This document shows, piece after piece, positions 35,036 to 44,639 of a stretch of 64,000 nt of DNA. Both the position numbers and the translations under genes were made by a program. Source of the stretch: Chinchilla lanigera (taxonomy: Eukaryota > Chordata > Mammalia > Rodentia > Chinchillidae); NCBI RefSeq assembly GCF_000276665.1, contig NW_004955429.1, forward strand, positions 3,824,184-3,888,183, in the 5' to 3' direction. Every line of letters starts with the position of its first letter. The stretch's first letter is position 1. Under the pieces are notes generated by a model. The model was not told where the DNA came from, ran no database searches, and saw only the letters and a list, made by a program, of their open reading frames with translations.

Positions 35036-35435
35036 TAAACATATAAAACAATCACAGAGTCAAAAATAACAGTGATAATTAATTATTTCCTGTGGTTCAG
35101 AGGTGTATATGTTACCCATGAGAAAGTATGTATACCCATGTAATATAAGACATTGCTACATGCCAAAAAGTTTCAAAAGCAACATCACTTCTAAGGAGTT
35201 TGTTTATATCAGATAATGTGTTTGCCTCCAAATGAATCAGTTCTACTATCACCTGAGGAACTGTTTGAAGCAAATAGTCCTTAGAAGTGAGCCCCATACA
35301 AAAAGTACACTGAAAATTTTTTCTGGCCCTTTGCCACAGCTGTTCTGCCTGGATCATATGTGATCAACAGGTCTCATACACCCATGCTCCAAATCACTCC
35401 CTTCTGTGTCATAGCAGGCAAGCCATATATATTTT
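35036..35435. other. Unassigned DNA with an unrecognised 81-codon open frame (35112-35357, minus)
   Basis: The minus-strand frame has a protein-like composition and no low-complexity bias. It contains W-Q-R-A-R-K-N-F-Q-C and D-V-A-F-E-T-F-W, but I recognise no family and see no flanking exons. It lies next to Tigger-like DNA elements, so a relic of a transposon or retrocopy is possible. No function is proposed. Confidence 0.25.
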
Positions 35436-35855
35436 GGATATTGAGGCAAAAAAGCAACCATCTAATTTAATGATGTATCTGTTTAACCACTGCTTGGACT
35501 TACAACCTGTCCTTTTTTTATCTATACAATTCTATATATCTTGTTAATAGAGCTTCAATGTCTTATTTCTACACAATTTTTGTACAGTACATCTTGCTTA
35601 TTCCATACTATAATTTTTGCTGATTGTACTATGCAGGAGAATACTGTAGTCTTATGTCCTGTTATACATCACAGTACTGTGTGTAACAGTTATGTGAATA
35701 AAAGCAAAGTCATCCAGCTGGAGTTTCATTTAATCATTTCTTGGTTCTGAATATTGTAATGTACACACTGTGTACAATCCCTCATTAGCAACAAATTCAT
35801 TTGAGAATCTGGCTACTGGATGGAATAGCCATGAAATGAGTAGTGTCTGTATACA
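35436..35855 (+). mobile_element. Tigger-like non-autonomous DNA transposon relic, copy 1
   Basis: It shares with 60399-60782 the blocks 'ttggacttac', 'tagagcttcaatgtctt', 'tatgtgaataaaagcaaagt', 'tttcttggttctgaatattg' and 'atttgagaat'. The right end ('gaaatgagtagtgtctgta') matches that element's terminal inverted repeat in degenerate form. Confidence 0.55.
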
Positions 35856-35952
35856 GATATTTCTAAGTTCACAAACTGGTTGTACAATGACTGGATTTAT
35901 AATGCAGGTGCAGTGTTCAGACTTATGTACCACCCCTTGGATGTACAACCTG

Positions 35953-36066
35953 TTTTTTTTTTTTTTTTTTTGGTTTTTTGGTTTTTCTCCGGTACCGGGA
36001 ACCGAACTCACGACCTTGCGCTTGCGAGGCAGGCGCTTTTGCCGCTGAGCTAAATCCCCAGCCCCC
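35953..36066 (-). repeat. ID-type SINE, antisense, near consensus
   Basis: A 20-T tail is followed by 'tctccggtaccgggaaccga', 'ccttgcgcttgcgaggcagg' and 'gctgagctaaatccccagcc'. The flanking 'acaacctg' is duplicated at about 35945-35952 and 36067-36074. Its CpGs are retained, suggesting a young insertion. Confidence 0.93.
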
Positions 36067-37050
36067 ACAACCTGTTTTTTTTTTTATACACAGTTCTGCT
36101 CATCTTTTTGATAAAGCCTCAATGTCTTTCTCTAACAGTACACCTTGTTCACATAGCACATGATTTTTTATTATACTTTACACCAGAATATTAGTTTTAT
36201 GTTCTGTTATACATTACAATGCTGCATGAGTTATGCAAATAAAAGCAAAGTTGTCAACTTTCCTTTGACTATTTCTTTGTTCTGAATATTGTAATGTACA
36301 TACTATGTACAATTCCTCATTTAGTAACCAATTCATTGATTTATTTTTTATTTTAAAAATAAAGGAATGAAAACATTAACAAATACACATTTAGAAAATA
36401 ACACAAAAACATTACAAGCAATACAGAATTTCAGACAAGGTGATAGAAAATTAACAATGGTTATTGTATTACATATTGATATCTTCAAACTGGATACTCA
36501 GATAATCAAATATAGACATGTAACATTGATTAAACACTTAAACATTAACTGTTCTTTTCAATAGAGCAACAAAAGTGAGTAGTACAACTATGTTAGCTAT
36601 CGTATGTATACATATATACTTATTTTTCCCCTTCTTTCTTTTCTCTTTTTCCCTCATCCCAGTTGCTCTTTCCTTTTGAGAAGTTTCCTTTTGTTTCACA
36701 ATGTCTATTGTACCTCCTAGATTTTATTCACTCTTTCAGAGTCTTACACTAGTGAGACAGTACAGTGTTTACGCATGCATGTCTGATTTATTTCACTTAT
36801 GAGTATGGTCTCTGATTTACCATTTACCTGCAAAAGCCTCAAGTTTATCTTTCTTTATAGCTGAGTAATATTCCATTATGTAAAAATGTGAACCCATGTG
36901 TATAGCAGCACAATTTGCAATAGCTAAATCGTGGAAGCAACCCAAGTGCCCATCAACTGAGGAATGGACAAAAAAGTGACCAATTCATTTAATGATGTAG
37001 TCGTAGGAATGGAATTCAATCATTATCTGAGGAGTAGGTGTAGTGTACAG
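36067..37050 (+). mobile_element. Tigger-like DNA transposon relic, copy 2, split by an L1
   Basis: The left part 36067-36337 contains 'aagcctcaatgtctttct', 'gcaaataaaagcaaagttg' and 'cttcatttagtaacc'-like text (as 'cctcatttagtaaccaattc'). The right part 36976-37050 continues 'accaattcatttaatgat', 'ggaatggaattcaatc' and 'ctgaggagtaggtgtag', a degenerate inverted-repeat end. The L1 at 36338-36975 separates them. A phrase near 35432 ('ggcaaaaaagcaacc') recurs at 37185. Confidence 0.55.
36324..36989 (-). mobile_element. L1 3' end with 5' inversion (twin-priming structure)
   Basis: 36338-36881 reads as minus-strand L1: the 3' UTR ends in an A-rich tail at the left, and the right side is the antisense of 'cataatggaatattactcag'. 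At about 36882 the orientation flips, and 36883-36975 reads as plus-strand L1 from just upstream in ORF2 ('tgtatagcagcacaatttgc', 'gcccatcaactgaggaatgg'). A 14-bp duplication (gtaaccaattcatt at 36324-36337, gtgaccaattcatt at 36976-36989) brackets the whole. Confidence 0.85.
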
Positions 37051-37477
37051 TATTTGATGCACATTTACTATATATGTTATGCAAATGAGCGTAGCATCTA
37101 TGAAAAGATGTGTCATCAAAATACATATTACTTCTATAATGGCTGTTACTGGTGAAAAATAAGCTAGCTGACTTTTTTGGATAATGCAGCAAAAAAGCAA
37201 CCTAATATAATATAATAATATATTACCTACATCAAATATAATATGTTCTAATTAATATGCTTTATTTTAAGATTTTAACATTCATGAGGAGAGATGAATA
37301 AAAAGATTTGAAGACATTATTCAGTGTTCATGAGAAAATGGTTCTGACTCTGCACCAGGATCACATGCAAATTGATGAAGTGTTCCATATTTTTATACTG
37401 AAAATGGCTCTGACGAATGGAAAAACTTCTGATGATGCATTCCAGAGCCTTTGGTCTTGGCACTGTTCTCTCTAAAG
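37051..37477. other. Unassigned DNA
   Basis: AT-rich sequence without recognised identity. Part of 37160-37210 repeats a phrase from the left edge of the Tigger-like cluster. Confidence 0.35.
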
Positions 37478-37981
37478 TGCTTAAACAATGATTTTTTTTT
37501 TTTAAGAGCAAAATATATTTATTGGTGAAAGAAAGCTTCTGTTTATGAGAGACAGAAGGGGACCCAAGTGGGTTGCTGAGGACCCTGTTTTTTCTAGGGA
37601 TTTTTACAGAGTAAAACCACGAGGTAAAGTGGGTCCAAGGAAGGGATGGAAAATCAGAAGGTGGACACGCAGTGGGACAAAGCTATGGTCAACCAATAAG
37701 ATTACAAGCATAGTTGCACAGGTAAAATATTAAGTTGCGATCAAATGTGGAAGAAAGTCACATAGCAAGACAGGGGCATTTCCTAAAGAGGGTTGAGTCA
37801 ATGGTTCTTTGTGGCTTTTCCAAGGTGATTGATACCTATTTAGAATATTAACCCCTGATGTTTATCCTTAAGGGGAGTATGCAGGCGCATTTGTTTCATC
37901 TTTTGTCTTGAGATCTGACCCTCAGTAGATGTATCAGTGTCTCTCTCACAGCTGCAATATATCCTGCTTAAACAATGATTT
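37478..37981 (-). mobile_element. Poly-A-tailed retro-insertion with LTR-like 3' end
   Basis: A perfect 17-bp duplication (tgcttaaacaatgattt) lies at 37478-37494 and 37965-37981. Inside, on the minus strand, the insert ends with 'ccaataaatatattttgctc' and then about 10 A, i.e. a polyadenylation signal at normal distance from a poly-A tail. The inner sequence aligns with the LTR-like fragment at 29385-29560. I see no coding capacity. The features fit L1-mediated insertion of a polyadenylated transcript ending in an LTR, or an unrecognised gene's 3' UTR. The plus-strand open frame at 37545-37733 is incidental. Confidence 0.8.
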
Positions 37982-38009
37982 GGATGAAGCATTAAACATG
38001 GACACAGGA

Positions 38010-38165
38010 AACACTTTCATTCTACTCTCAGATATACTACTTAATAACGTTGGAACCCTGGGCACATAACAATCATTTAGTATCCTATTTCTCTTGCCTA
38101 TAATATGAGAATAACAATGCTTCCTATGCCATAAAACTAATTACTTCATTGTGTAAATACATATA
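38010..38165 (-). repeat. MIR SINE relic, antisense
   Basis: Antisense MIR order: 'attctactctcagatatact', 'cttaataacgttggaaccct', 'gggcacataacaatcattta' and 'ctataatatgagaataacaa'. Confidence 0.6.
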
Positions 38166-38169
38166 GGGT

Positions 38170-38385
38170 ATGTTCTATTCTAGGCATTATTTAGCATTTC
38201 CTCAAATATTAATTGCAATCCTCATAGAAACCCAGCAAGTAGATGTGATTGATTATACTCATCCTCATTTTATAGATGAATGACAGAACAGGGATGAAAA
38301 AGTTAAATAACTTGTCTCAGACCAAACATCTACAGAGTAGCAAACTGGGATTTATATTAGGTAAACAGGCATACTGATTAAATAT
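38170..38385 (+). repeat. MIR SINE
   Basis: 'tctaggcattatttagcatt', 'aattgcaatcctcatagaaa', 'cctcattttatagatgaatg', 'ttaaataacttgtctcagac' and 'gtagcaaactgggatttata' follow MIR sense order. Confidence 0.7.
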
Positions 38386-38479
38386 TAGCATTTGTCTCAA
38401 TCATCTTCACTGCAGTGATAATGGATAGATTAGATAATAAAAGCAGGATCTGAAAGGACTTTTTCAATCAGTTAATTAG

Positions 38480-39625
38480 AACAAACTACAATTTAACATA
38501 AAAATACAGGGTACTTTGATGAGATTTACAAAGCATCCACCACATATCTTACAAAGTTATGGTATGGCTGTCATAAAAGTACTAAAAGAAATTTTGGCTG
38601 TATTCACAGTTATAATCTATTTTACAAAATTGATCACACATGAATTATTGATTTCAACTTTCAATCAGATGATAAACTGAAAAGATACAAAGAAGAATTT
38701 TTCAAACATGATTCAATTTTATGTTTGGGACAAGAAATGCTCTTCAGACTTAAACACAAATATATGGAAAGCAAAAAGATAGAAACGTATGGATCATCAT
38801 ATCAATAAGCAAAAGAAAATTGCTGTGGCTGAGTTAATCTGACAATATATGGTGAATAAATGGGAAAGTACTTTGTATTCCTAAATTGGAACAATCAATT
38901 TTTTTCAGTGAAGGAGGTCAAACACAGGGCCATACAGGGTAGGCAAGTGCTCTATCACTGAGCTGCATCATCAGCTTTGGAGTACTACTCAAATTAATCT
39001 ACAGAATCAACACAACCCCATCAAAATTCCAGCTACACTTTTTGAAGAATGAGAAATCTAATTGTAAAACTTAGAATTAAATTCAATGGCATATGATAAG
39101 ACACACAGATCACTGGAACAGTATGTAGAATTAATTGATTCTTTTATTTGGATCCCACAATAATTCAATGGGAAAAAGAGTAGTATTTTCAACAAATGGT
39201 TTCTGAGACAACTGGGTATCTACATGCAAAAGAATGAAATTCTATTCATTACATATCATATATAAAAATCAACTCAAAATGAATTATAGACCTAAATGTA
39301 GAGTTAGAATTGAAAATCTTTAAAGGAATTATAAGATTTATTATGTCTGACTTTGGATTTGGAAATAGATTCTTTAATATGATATCAAAAGAATAAAGAA
39401 ACAAACACACGGACTTCATCAAATTTAAATTACTTTTTGCTTCAAAAGCACCATCGAGGTGCTGAAAAGACAATTCAGAATATTTTGTTCAAATGCTAAA
39501 GAAATAAGGAGATGGAGGTAATAGGGAGATGAGGAAAGGGGCATTGAAAAAAAGAATTAAGATGTGTTATGTACATGTACCAGATCACCACAAAGAATGT
39601 AATACAAACATGTACTAATAAAAAA
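38480..39625 (+). mobile_element. Old L1 ORF2-3' UTR relic
   Basis: L1 text includes 'aaattccagctacacttttt', 'cacacagatcactggaacag', 'tttcaacaaatggtttctga' and 'aactcaaaatgaattataga'. It ends with a 3' UTR resembling 43260-43350 ('aagatgtgttatgtacatgt', 'aatacaaacatgtactaata'). A SINE at about 38908-38978 is inserted. No open frame of useful length survives. Confidence 0.75.
38908..38978 (-). repeat. Old ID-like SINE, antisense
   Basis: 'ggccatacagggtaggcaag' and 'ctatcactgagctgcatcat' are the antisense core of an ID or tRNA-related SINE. It is more diverged than the poly-A-tailed ID copies elsewhere, so probably older. Confidence 0.55.
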
Positions 39626-39629
39626 ATAA

Positions 39630-39915
39630 AGAAGAAATTGTTCAAAAGGGAAAAGGAACTGGGATGGGTGAAAGGGGAAAGGACAGTAGGGAAAAAGGAA
39701 AAAAATGCAAGTCAGTTATACTATTAGTGTCTCTCAGTTCATTAAAAAGGAAGGTTTGTTCTAATATCAACCGAACAAATTTTATGCCCATATCTTCTAC
39801 TCTGAGCAACTACTTTAAAGATAAAAACATGTAATGTATTAAGTATTGTTATTCTCCTATTATTTTGTCATGAAACTTTCTTTTACCTTATTTCCATAAA
39901 ATAAATAAAACTGAA
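39630..39915 (+). mobile_element. L1 3'-UTR fragment
   Basis: 'gaaattgttcaaaagggaaa', 'aactgggatgggtgaaaggg', 'ttaaagataaaaacatgtaa', 'tctcctattattttgtcatg' and the end 'aaaataaataaaact' match the L1 3' UTR family seen at 7700-8308. Confidence 0.75.
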
Positions 39916-42900
39916 AAAATTAACAGTCTAAGCAGAAATCATCATATTGAGGCTTAAAAAGCAATATTAAAAATCAATGAACTGAAGAGCTGGTTCTTTG
40001 AAAAAATAAGCAAAACAGACAAGCCCTTATCCAATCTTACCAAACAAAGTAAAGAAAAGACCCATATCATTACAGAAGTGAAAAAGGTGAAAGCACAACA
40101 GACACTGCTAAGGTCCTAAAACACTGTTAGTAACTACTTCACAAATCTTTACACCAATATACTGGAGAAGTCAGAAAAAAGATATTCCTAGAGATGTATA
40201 CCAATTAACAAAACTGAGCCAAAAAGATTTAAAAATGTTGAATAATCCAATAACAGGTAATGAAATTGAAGCAAAGAGAATAAAAACCATAACAACTAAG
40301 AAAAGCCCAGGTTTCAATGCATTCATTCCCAAATTCTACAATGACTTCAGGGAAGGTCTAATGTCAATGCCCTTCAAACTCTTTAATGAAGTTGAAAAGA
40401 AACGAGTACTCCCAAGTCATTCCTGGAAGCTAGCATTACCAATTCCAAAGACAGACAAAAACCTAACCAAAGTAAAGAACTACAATCCAATCACTTTAAT
40501 GAATATAGATGCAAAGATCTACAACAAGATATTGGCAAACAGAATGTAACAGATCATCAAAAAGATCATAAGTCATAACTAAGCAAGTTTCATCCCAGGG
40601 ATTCAAGGATGGTTTAACATGCAAATCAATAAATATAATTCATCATATAAACTAGAAGCAAGGACTAACATCATATGATCATCCCAATAGATGAAGAAAA
40701 AGCCTTTGACAGAATCCAACATACACTCATAAGAAAAACCCTGAAAAAAATAACTATACAAAACTCTTATCTCAGTCTAATAAAAGCCATTCATGACAAA
40801 TTTACCATCAACATCATATTAAATGGGGAAAAACTGCAAGCTTTCCCGTCGAAATGTCGACTATAACCACTCCTGTTCGTCACAGTACTTGAAGCACTAG
40901 CAAGAGCAATCGGTCTATAGAAAGAACTAAAAGGAATATGTATAGGAAAATAAGTCAGATTATTATTTGCAAGTGACATTATCCTCTGCATAGAAGACCT
41001 AAAAAATTCTATCAAAAGCTTGAAGAATTAACAGCCAAATTTAGCAGTATAGAAGGATACGAAATCAGTACACAAAAACCAATAGTGTTTCTGTATACCA
41101 TAAGGGATTCACTGAGAAATAAATTAGGAAAATAACACCATCTGCAACAGCTTCAAGAAAAATTAAATGCTTACGAATTAACCTAACAAAAGTAGTGAAA
41201 GACTGCTACAACAAAAACTGTAGCACTCTGGAAAAGGAAATGAAAGAGGACATCAGAAAATGGAAAGATTCCCCTCTTCCTGGATAGACAAAACTAATAT
41301 AGTCAAAATGCTCATAGTTTCAAAACTGATATGTAGATTTAGTGCAACTGCAATCAAAATACCAACAGCATTCCTCGCAGAGCTAGAGAAAACAATCTTA
41401 AAATTCATATGGAACAAGAAGGGATCCAAAATACCAAAAACAATCCTGGGTAAAAAGAGCAAAGTAAGAGGCATCAAAATCCTGGATTTCAAATTATATG
41501 ACAAATCTACAATGATAAAGACAGCATGGTACTGGCACAATAGGATCAATGGAATCAAATAGAGGCAGCAGAACCAAGTACATTCAACTATTTGACCTTT
41601 GATGAAAGGGCCAAAAACATACACTGGAGGAAAGATAACCTCTCAATAAATGGTGCTGGGAAAATTAGATATCAACATGCAGGAGACTGAGTCTAGATCC
41701 ATATATTTTACCATGTACTAAAATAAAATAAAATAAAAATTAATCAAAGATCTTGATGTTAAAACACAAACAACCTACAGGAAGATAAAATAGGTAAAAC
41801 CCTAGAAGGGATAGGCATAGGCAAGGACTTTCTGAACAGAACCTCAATGGCACAAAAATAGTACCAAGAATCAGAAAATGGGATCATATGAAGTTAAAAA
41901 GAAAACAACCCACAGAGTGAGGAGACAACCTCTAAAATGAGAAAACATTTTTGCCACTTACTCCTCAGACAGAAGATAAAGAATTCAAAAATACCAGAAC
42001 CCCCCCCACAAATAAAAAAACCCAGTCAAAAATGGACAGCTGAAATGAACAGACACTTCTCAGAAGAAGTACAAATGGGTAATACTATATGTTATGCTTT
42101 GTGTCTGGGTGTCCCTCCAAAGCCTCCTGCAATCATGCAGCCAGGCCTTTCAGAGGTAGCTAAATCTACAGTTTGTGATTGATTCATGCTCCAGTGTTGG
42201 GATTAAGGGTGTGCGTGCTACATCCATCCTAGGGAGGGTACCCTGCATACAATATAAAGGACAGAAAGAGACTTATACCTTCTCTCTCTCCCTTGTTGCC
42301 TTGCTACAGTCTTCTTGCCACGAACTGTTTCTCCTCTGTGGTGACCCTCTGGAAGCCTACCCTGCCTTGGAGCCAGCTGGTTATGAACTGAAACCTCTAT
42401 AAACTATGAGCTGAATAAACCTTTCTTCCTTTAACTTTGGGTGTCAGGTATTTTGTCTCAACAACAAAACAAGTTACTAAGACAGAATAAATACATGAAA
42501 AAATATTTAACATCTCTGGCCACTAGAGAAGTGTAAATCAAAACAATAATATTCTTTCTTGAGAACAATATTCTTTCTTGAGAAAGAATAACTATCATCA
42601 AGAAATCAAATAATAACAAATTCTGGCAATGCTATAGAGAAAAGGGAACCATTTTACATTGTTGGTGGAAATGTAAACTAGTACAGCTATTATAGGAATC
42701 AATATGGAGACTCCCAAAGAAAAGAAAAGTAGAAATTCCATTTAACTCATCTATTCCTCTTCCAGTATCTTCCAAAAAGAGCTAAAGGCATCACATTACA
42801 GTGATTCATGCATACCCATGTTTACAGCAGCACAATTCATAATAGCTAAACACTGGAGATGACCCACATGACCATCAACAGATGAAAGGATGAAGAAAAT

Positions 42901-43370
42901 GTGGTACATACATACTGTGGAGTACTACTCTGCCATAAAGTAGGATACACATGAGCCATTTGAAAATAAATGGATGCACCTTGAGACCATAACAGTAAGT
43001 GCAATAAATCAGACATAAAAGCTTAAATATAACTGGGTCTCTCTAGATGAGAAATTCAAAATATAAATAAAGAGAAAAATAAAAGCTAGATCATAGAAAA
43101 TAGGGAGATCTTTTTCAAATGGGAAGCCAATCAATAGGTGGAAGAAGATGATAGGGAGGGAAGAAAAGGGGAATTAAAGAAGAACTGATAAGAAAGCAGG
43201 AGTTATTTTACAAATGCGAAAGAGGCAAGGAGGTGGAAGGGCCAGGGAGGGTGAGGAGGGGAGGGAATGTAAAAGAATGGAGATGTGCTGTGCATATGTT
43301 TCCACTCCCCACAATGAATGTAGTCATAATGTACCACAAACATGCACTAATAGAAATTACAATTTAAGCA
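39916..43370 (+). mobile_element. 5'-truncated L1 with recognisable, dead ORF2
   Basis: The element enters in mid ORF2. 40235-40549 encodes the RT fingers region (K-S-P-G-F-N-A-F-I-P-K-F-Y, then P-I-T-L-M-N-I-D-A-K-I-Y-N-K-I-L-A-N-R) and ends at a stop. 40675-40866 encodes the motif A region ([10 protein letters not shown]). The motif C position (about 40963-40980) reads F-A-S-D where active L1 has F-A-D-D, so the catalytic dyad is broken. 41260-41562 covers the ORF2 stretch with K-F-I-W-N-K-K. The 3' part resumes at 42486 after an LTR insertion and ends near 43370 after a purine-rich 3' UTR. Confidence 0.92.
42090..42485 (+). mobile_element. MaLR-type solo LTR (ORR1/MT-like) inside the L1
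   Basis: It starts 'tgttatgctttgtgtctggg', with 'tgtccctccaaagcc', and ends with 'ctgaataaacctttcttcct' (polyadenylation signal), 'tcaggtattttgtctcaaca' and 'agttactaagaca'. The L1 phrase is broken between 'gtacaaatgggtaatac' and 'aataaatacatgaaaaa'. A related copy lies at 60785-61241. No internal region is present. Confidence 0.8.
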
Positions 43371-44097
43371 ATGAAATAAACTTAGGATAAAGGAAATGAA
43401 ATACCTAGGATGACATTACACAAGTTAGACTCAAAGAATATGGAAATATTTAAGCCATAGATAAGTAGACTCATTAAAGACATGATCACTGTCTAAAACA
43501 ATTTAAAACCATACTGAGATGTTAGTATCTGGATATCATGCAGATATAGTAACATATTATCTAATCATCCCCAACGGTGTCCTATAAATGAGCATAAGGA
43601 ACCCAGGGTTACATACTCATTTGGAACAGTTTACTGATCATTAGCCAAAATCTACCAGAACTGAAACTTCTCCACATCAATCTGCGTTAAATATTGCCCA
43701 TATAACCGTATTTCGGTCATTTAGAACCTGCTTGCTTTGTATACCCTGCAAAACTGCACCTAAGACCGGGTAGTCACACATAAAGCAGACCACTTCCCTC
43801 AGGAATTTTTGTTTGTTTGCTTGCTTGTTTGTTTTTACTTTCCTCCCGGTGGTGACCCTACCTCTCACTCCTGCCACACTGACTTTGGAAGATCAATTGT
43901 GAAGGACTTTCCCTGTCTTGCAACCTCTCCAAGAGCTACCAAAAAAGTGCATGTCCTTTTCACCCTTTTGCTGTGTGTTTTCTTTGGTCAGTCCCTGAAT
44001 CTCTCAACTCAACTCACACCGTGTTGCTTCTTTTAATTGAAACCACATTTTGGCTCAATGTAAAGTAACTTCTAGTAATAAAAGATGATTGTTTTCA
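43371..44097. other. Unassigned DNA
   Basis: The first about 150 bases may be older L1 sequence continuing around the inserted L1. A T/G-rich run (TTTG, CTTG) lies at 43806-43838. No gene recognised. Confidence 0.4.
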
Positions 44098-44460
44098 TCA
44101 GCTTTCCATTGCTATCACAAAGTACCCAAGATAAATAATGCAAAAGGAGGAAAGATTTATTTTGGCTCACGGTTAGAGAGGTTTCAGTAGTCACTGGGTC
44201 TGGCTGGACCTGTGTCAAGGGAGAATGCCATGGCAAGGAGAACATGACAAAAGAAGCTACTTACCTCCTGGCAGACAGAAAGCAAAAGAGAGAGAAGGGC
44301 TAGGGTCCCCATACCCGCTTCAAAGTCACGCTCCCAGTGACCTAACTTTGGTCCACTAGACTCCACCTCCTAAAGGCTCCATCACTCCCAATATTTCCAC
44401 AGGATGCCTACCAAGCCACGAGGCTTGAGTGCACCCTGGAGATCCAAATTATAATGATGG
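44098..44460 (-). mobile_element. MaLR-type LTR, antisense
   Basis: 'gctttccattgctatcacaa', 'gaaagatttattttggctca', 'gagaatgccatggcaaggag', 'cgctcccagtgacctaactt' and 'actccacctcctaaaggctc' are the antisense LTR hallmarks shared with 6860 and 22200. Confidence 0.75.
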
Positions 44461-44528
44461 TCAATGCAAATAGCTGGTGAGTTCCCTGTCTTTACAACCA
44501 CTTATGCTTTGGTGAGCAACCACTTCTT

Positions 44529-44614
44529 TTTTTGGCAGTGGGCACTGGGAATCAAACTCAGGACCTTGCACTTGCCAGGCAGGTACTTATGCAGCTGAGC
44601 TAGATCTCCAACCC
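44529..44614 (-). repeat. ID-type SINE, antisense, diverged
   Basis: 'gggcactgggaatcaaactc' and 'gctgagctagatctccaacc'. The 12-bp duplication (caaccacttctt) lies at 44517-44528 and 44615-44626. Confidence 0.9.
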
Positions 44615-44639
44615 CAACCACTTCTTAAAGATTACCTGA

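Noticed and set aside
41253..41624. Minus-strand 123-codon open frame
   Set aside because: It is the antisense shadow of the L1 ORF2 stretch on the plus strand.
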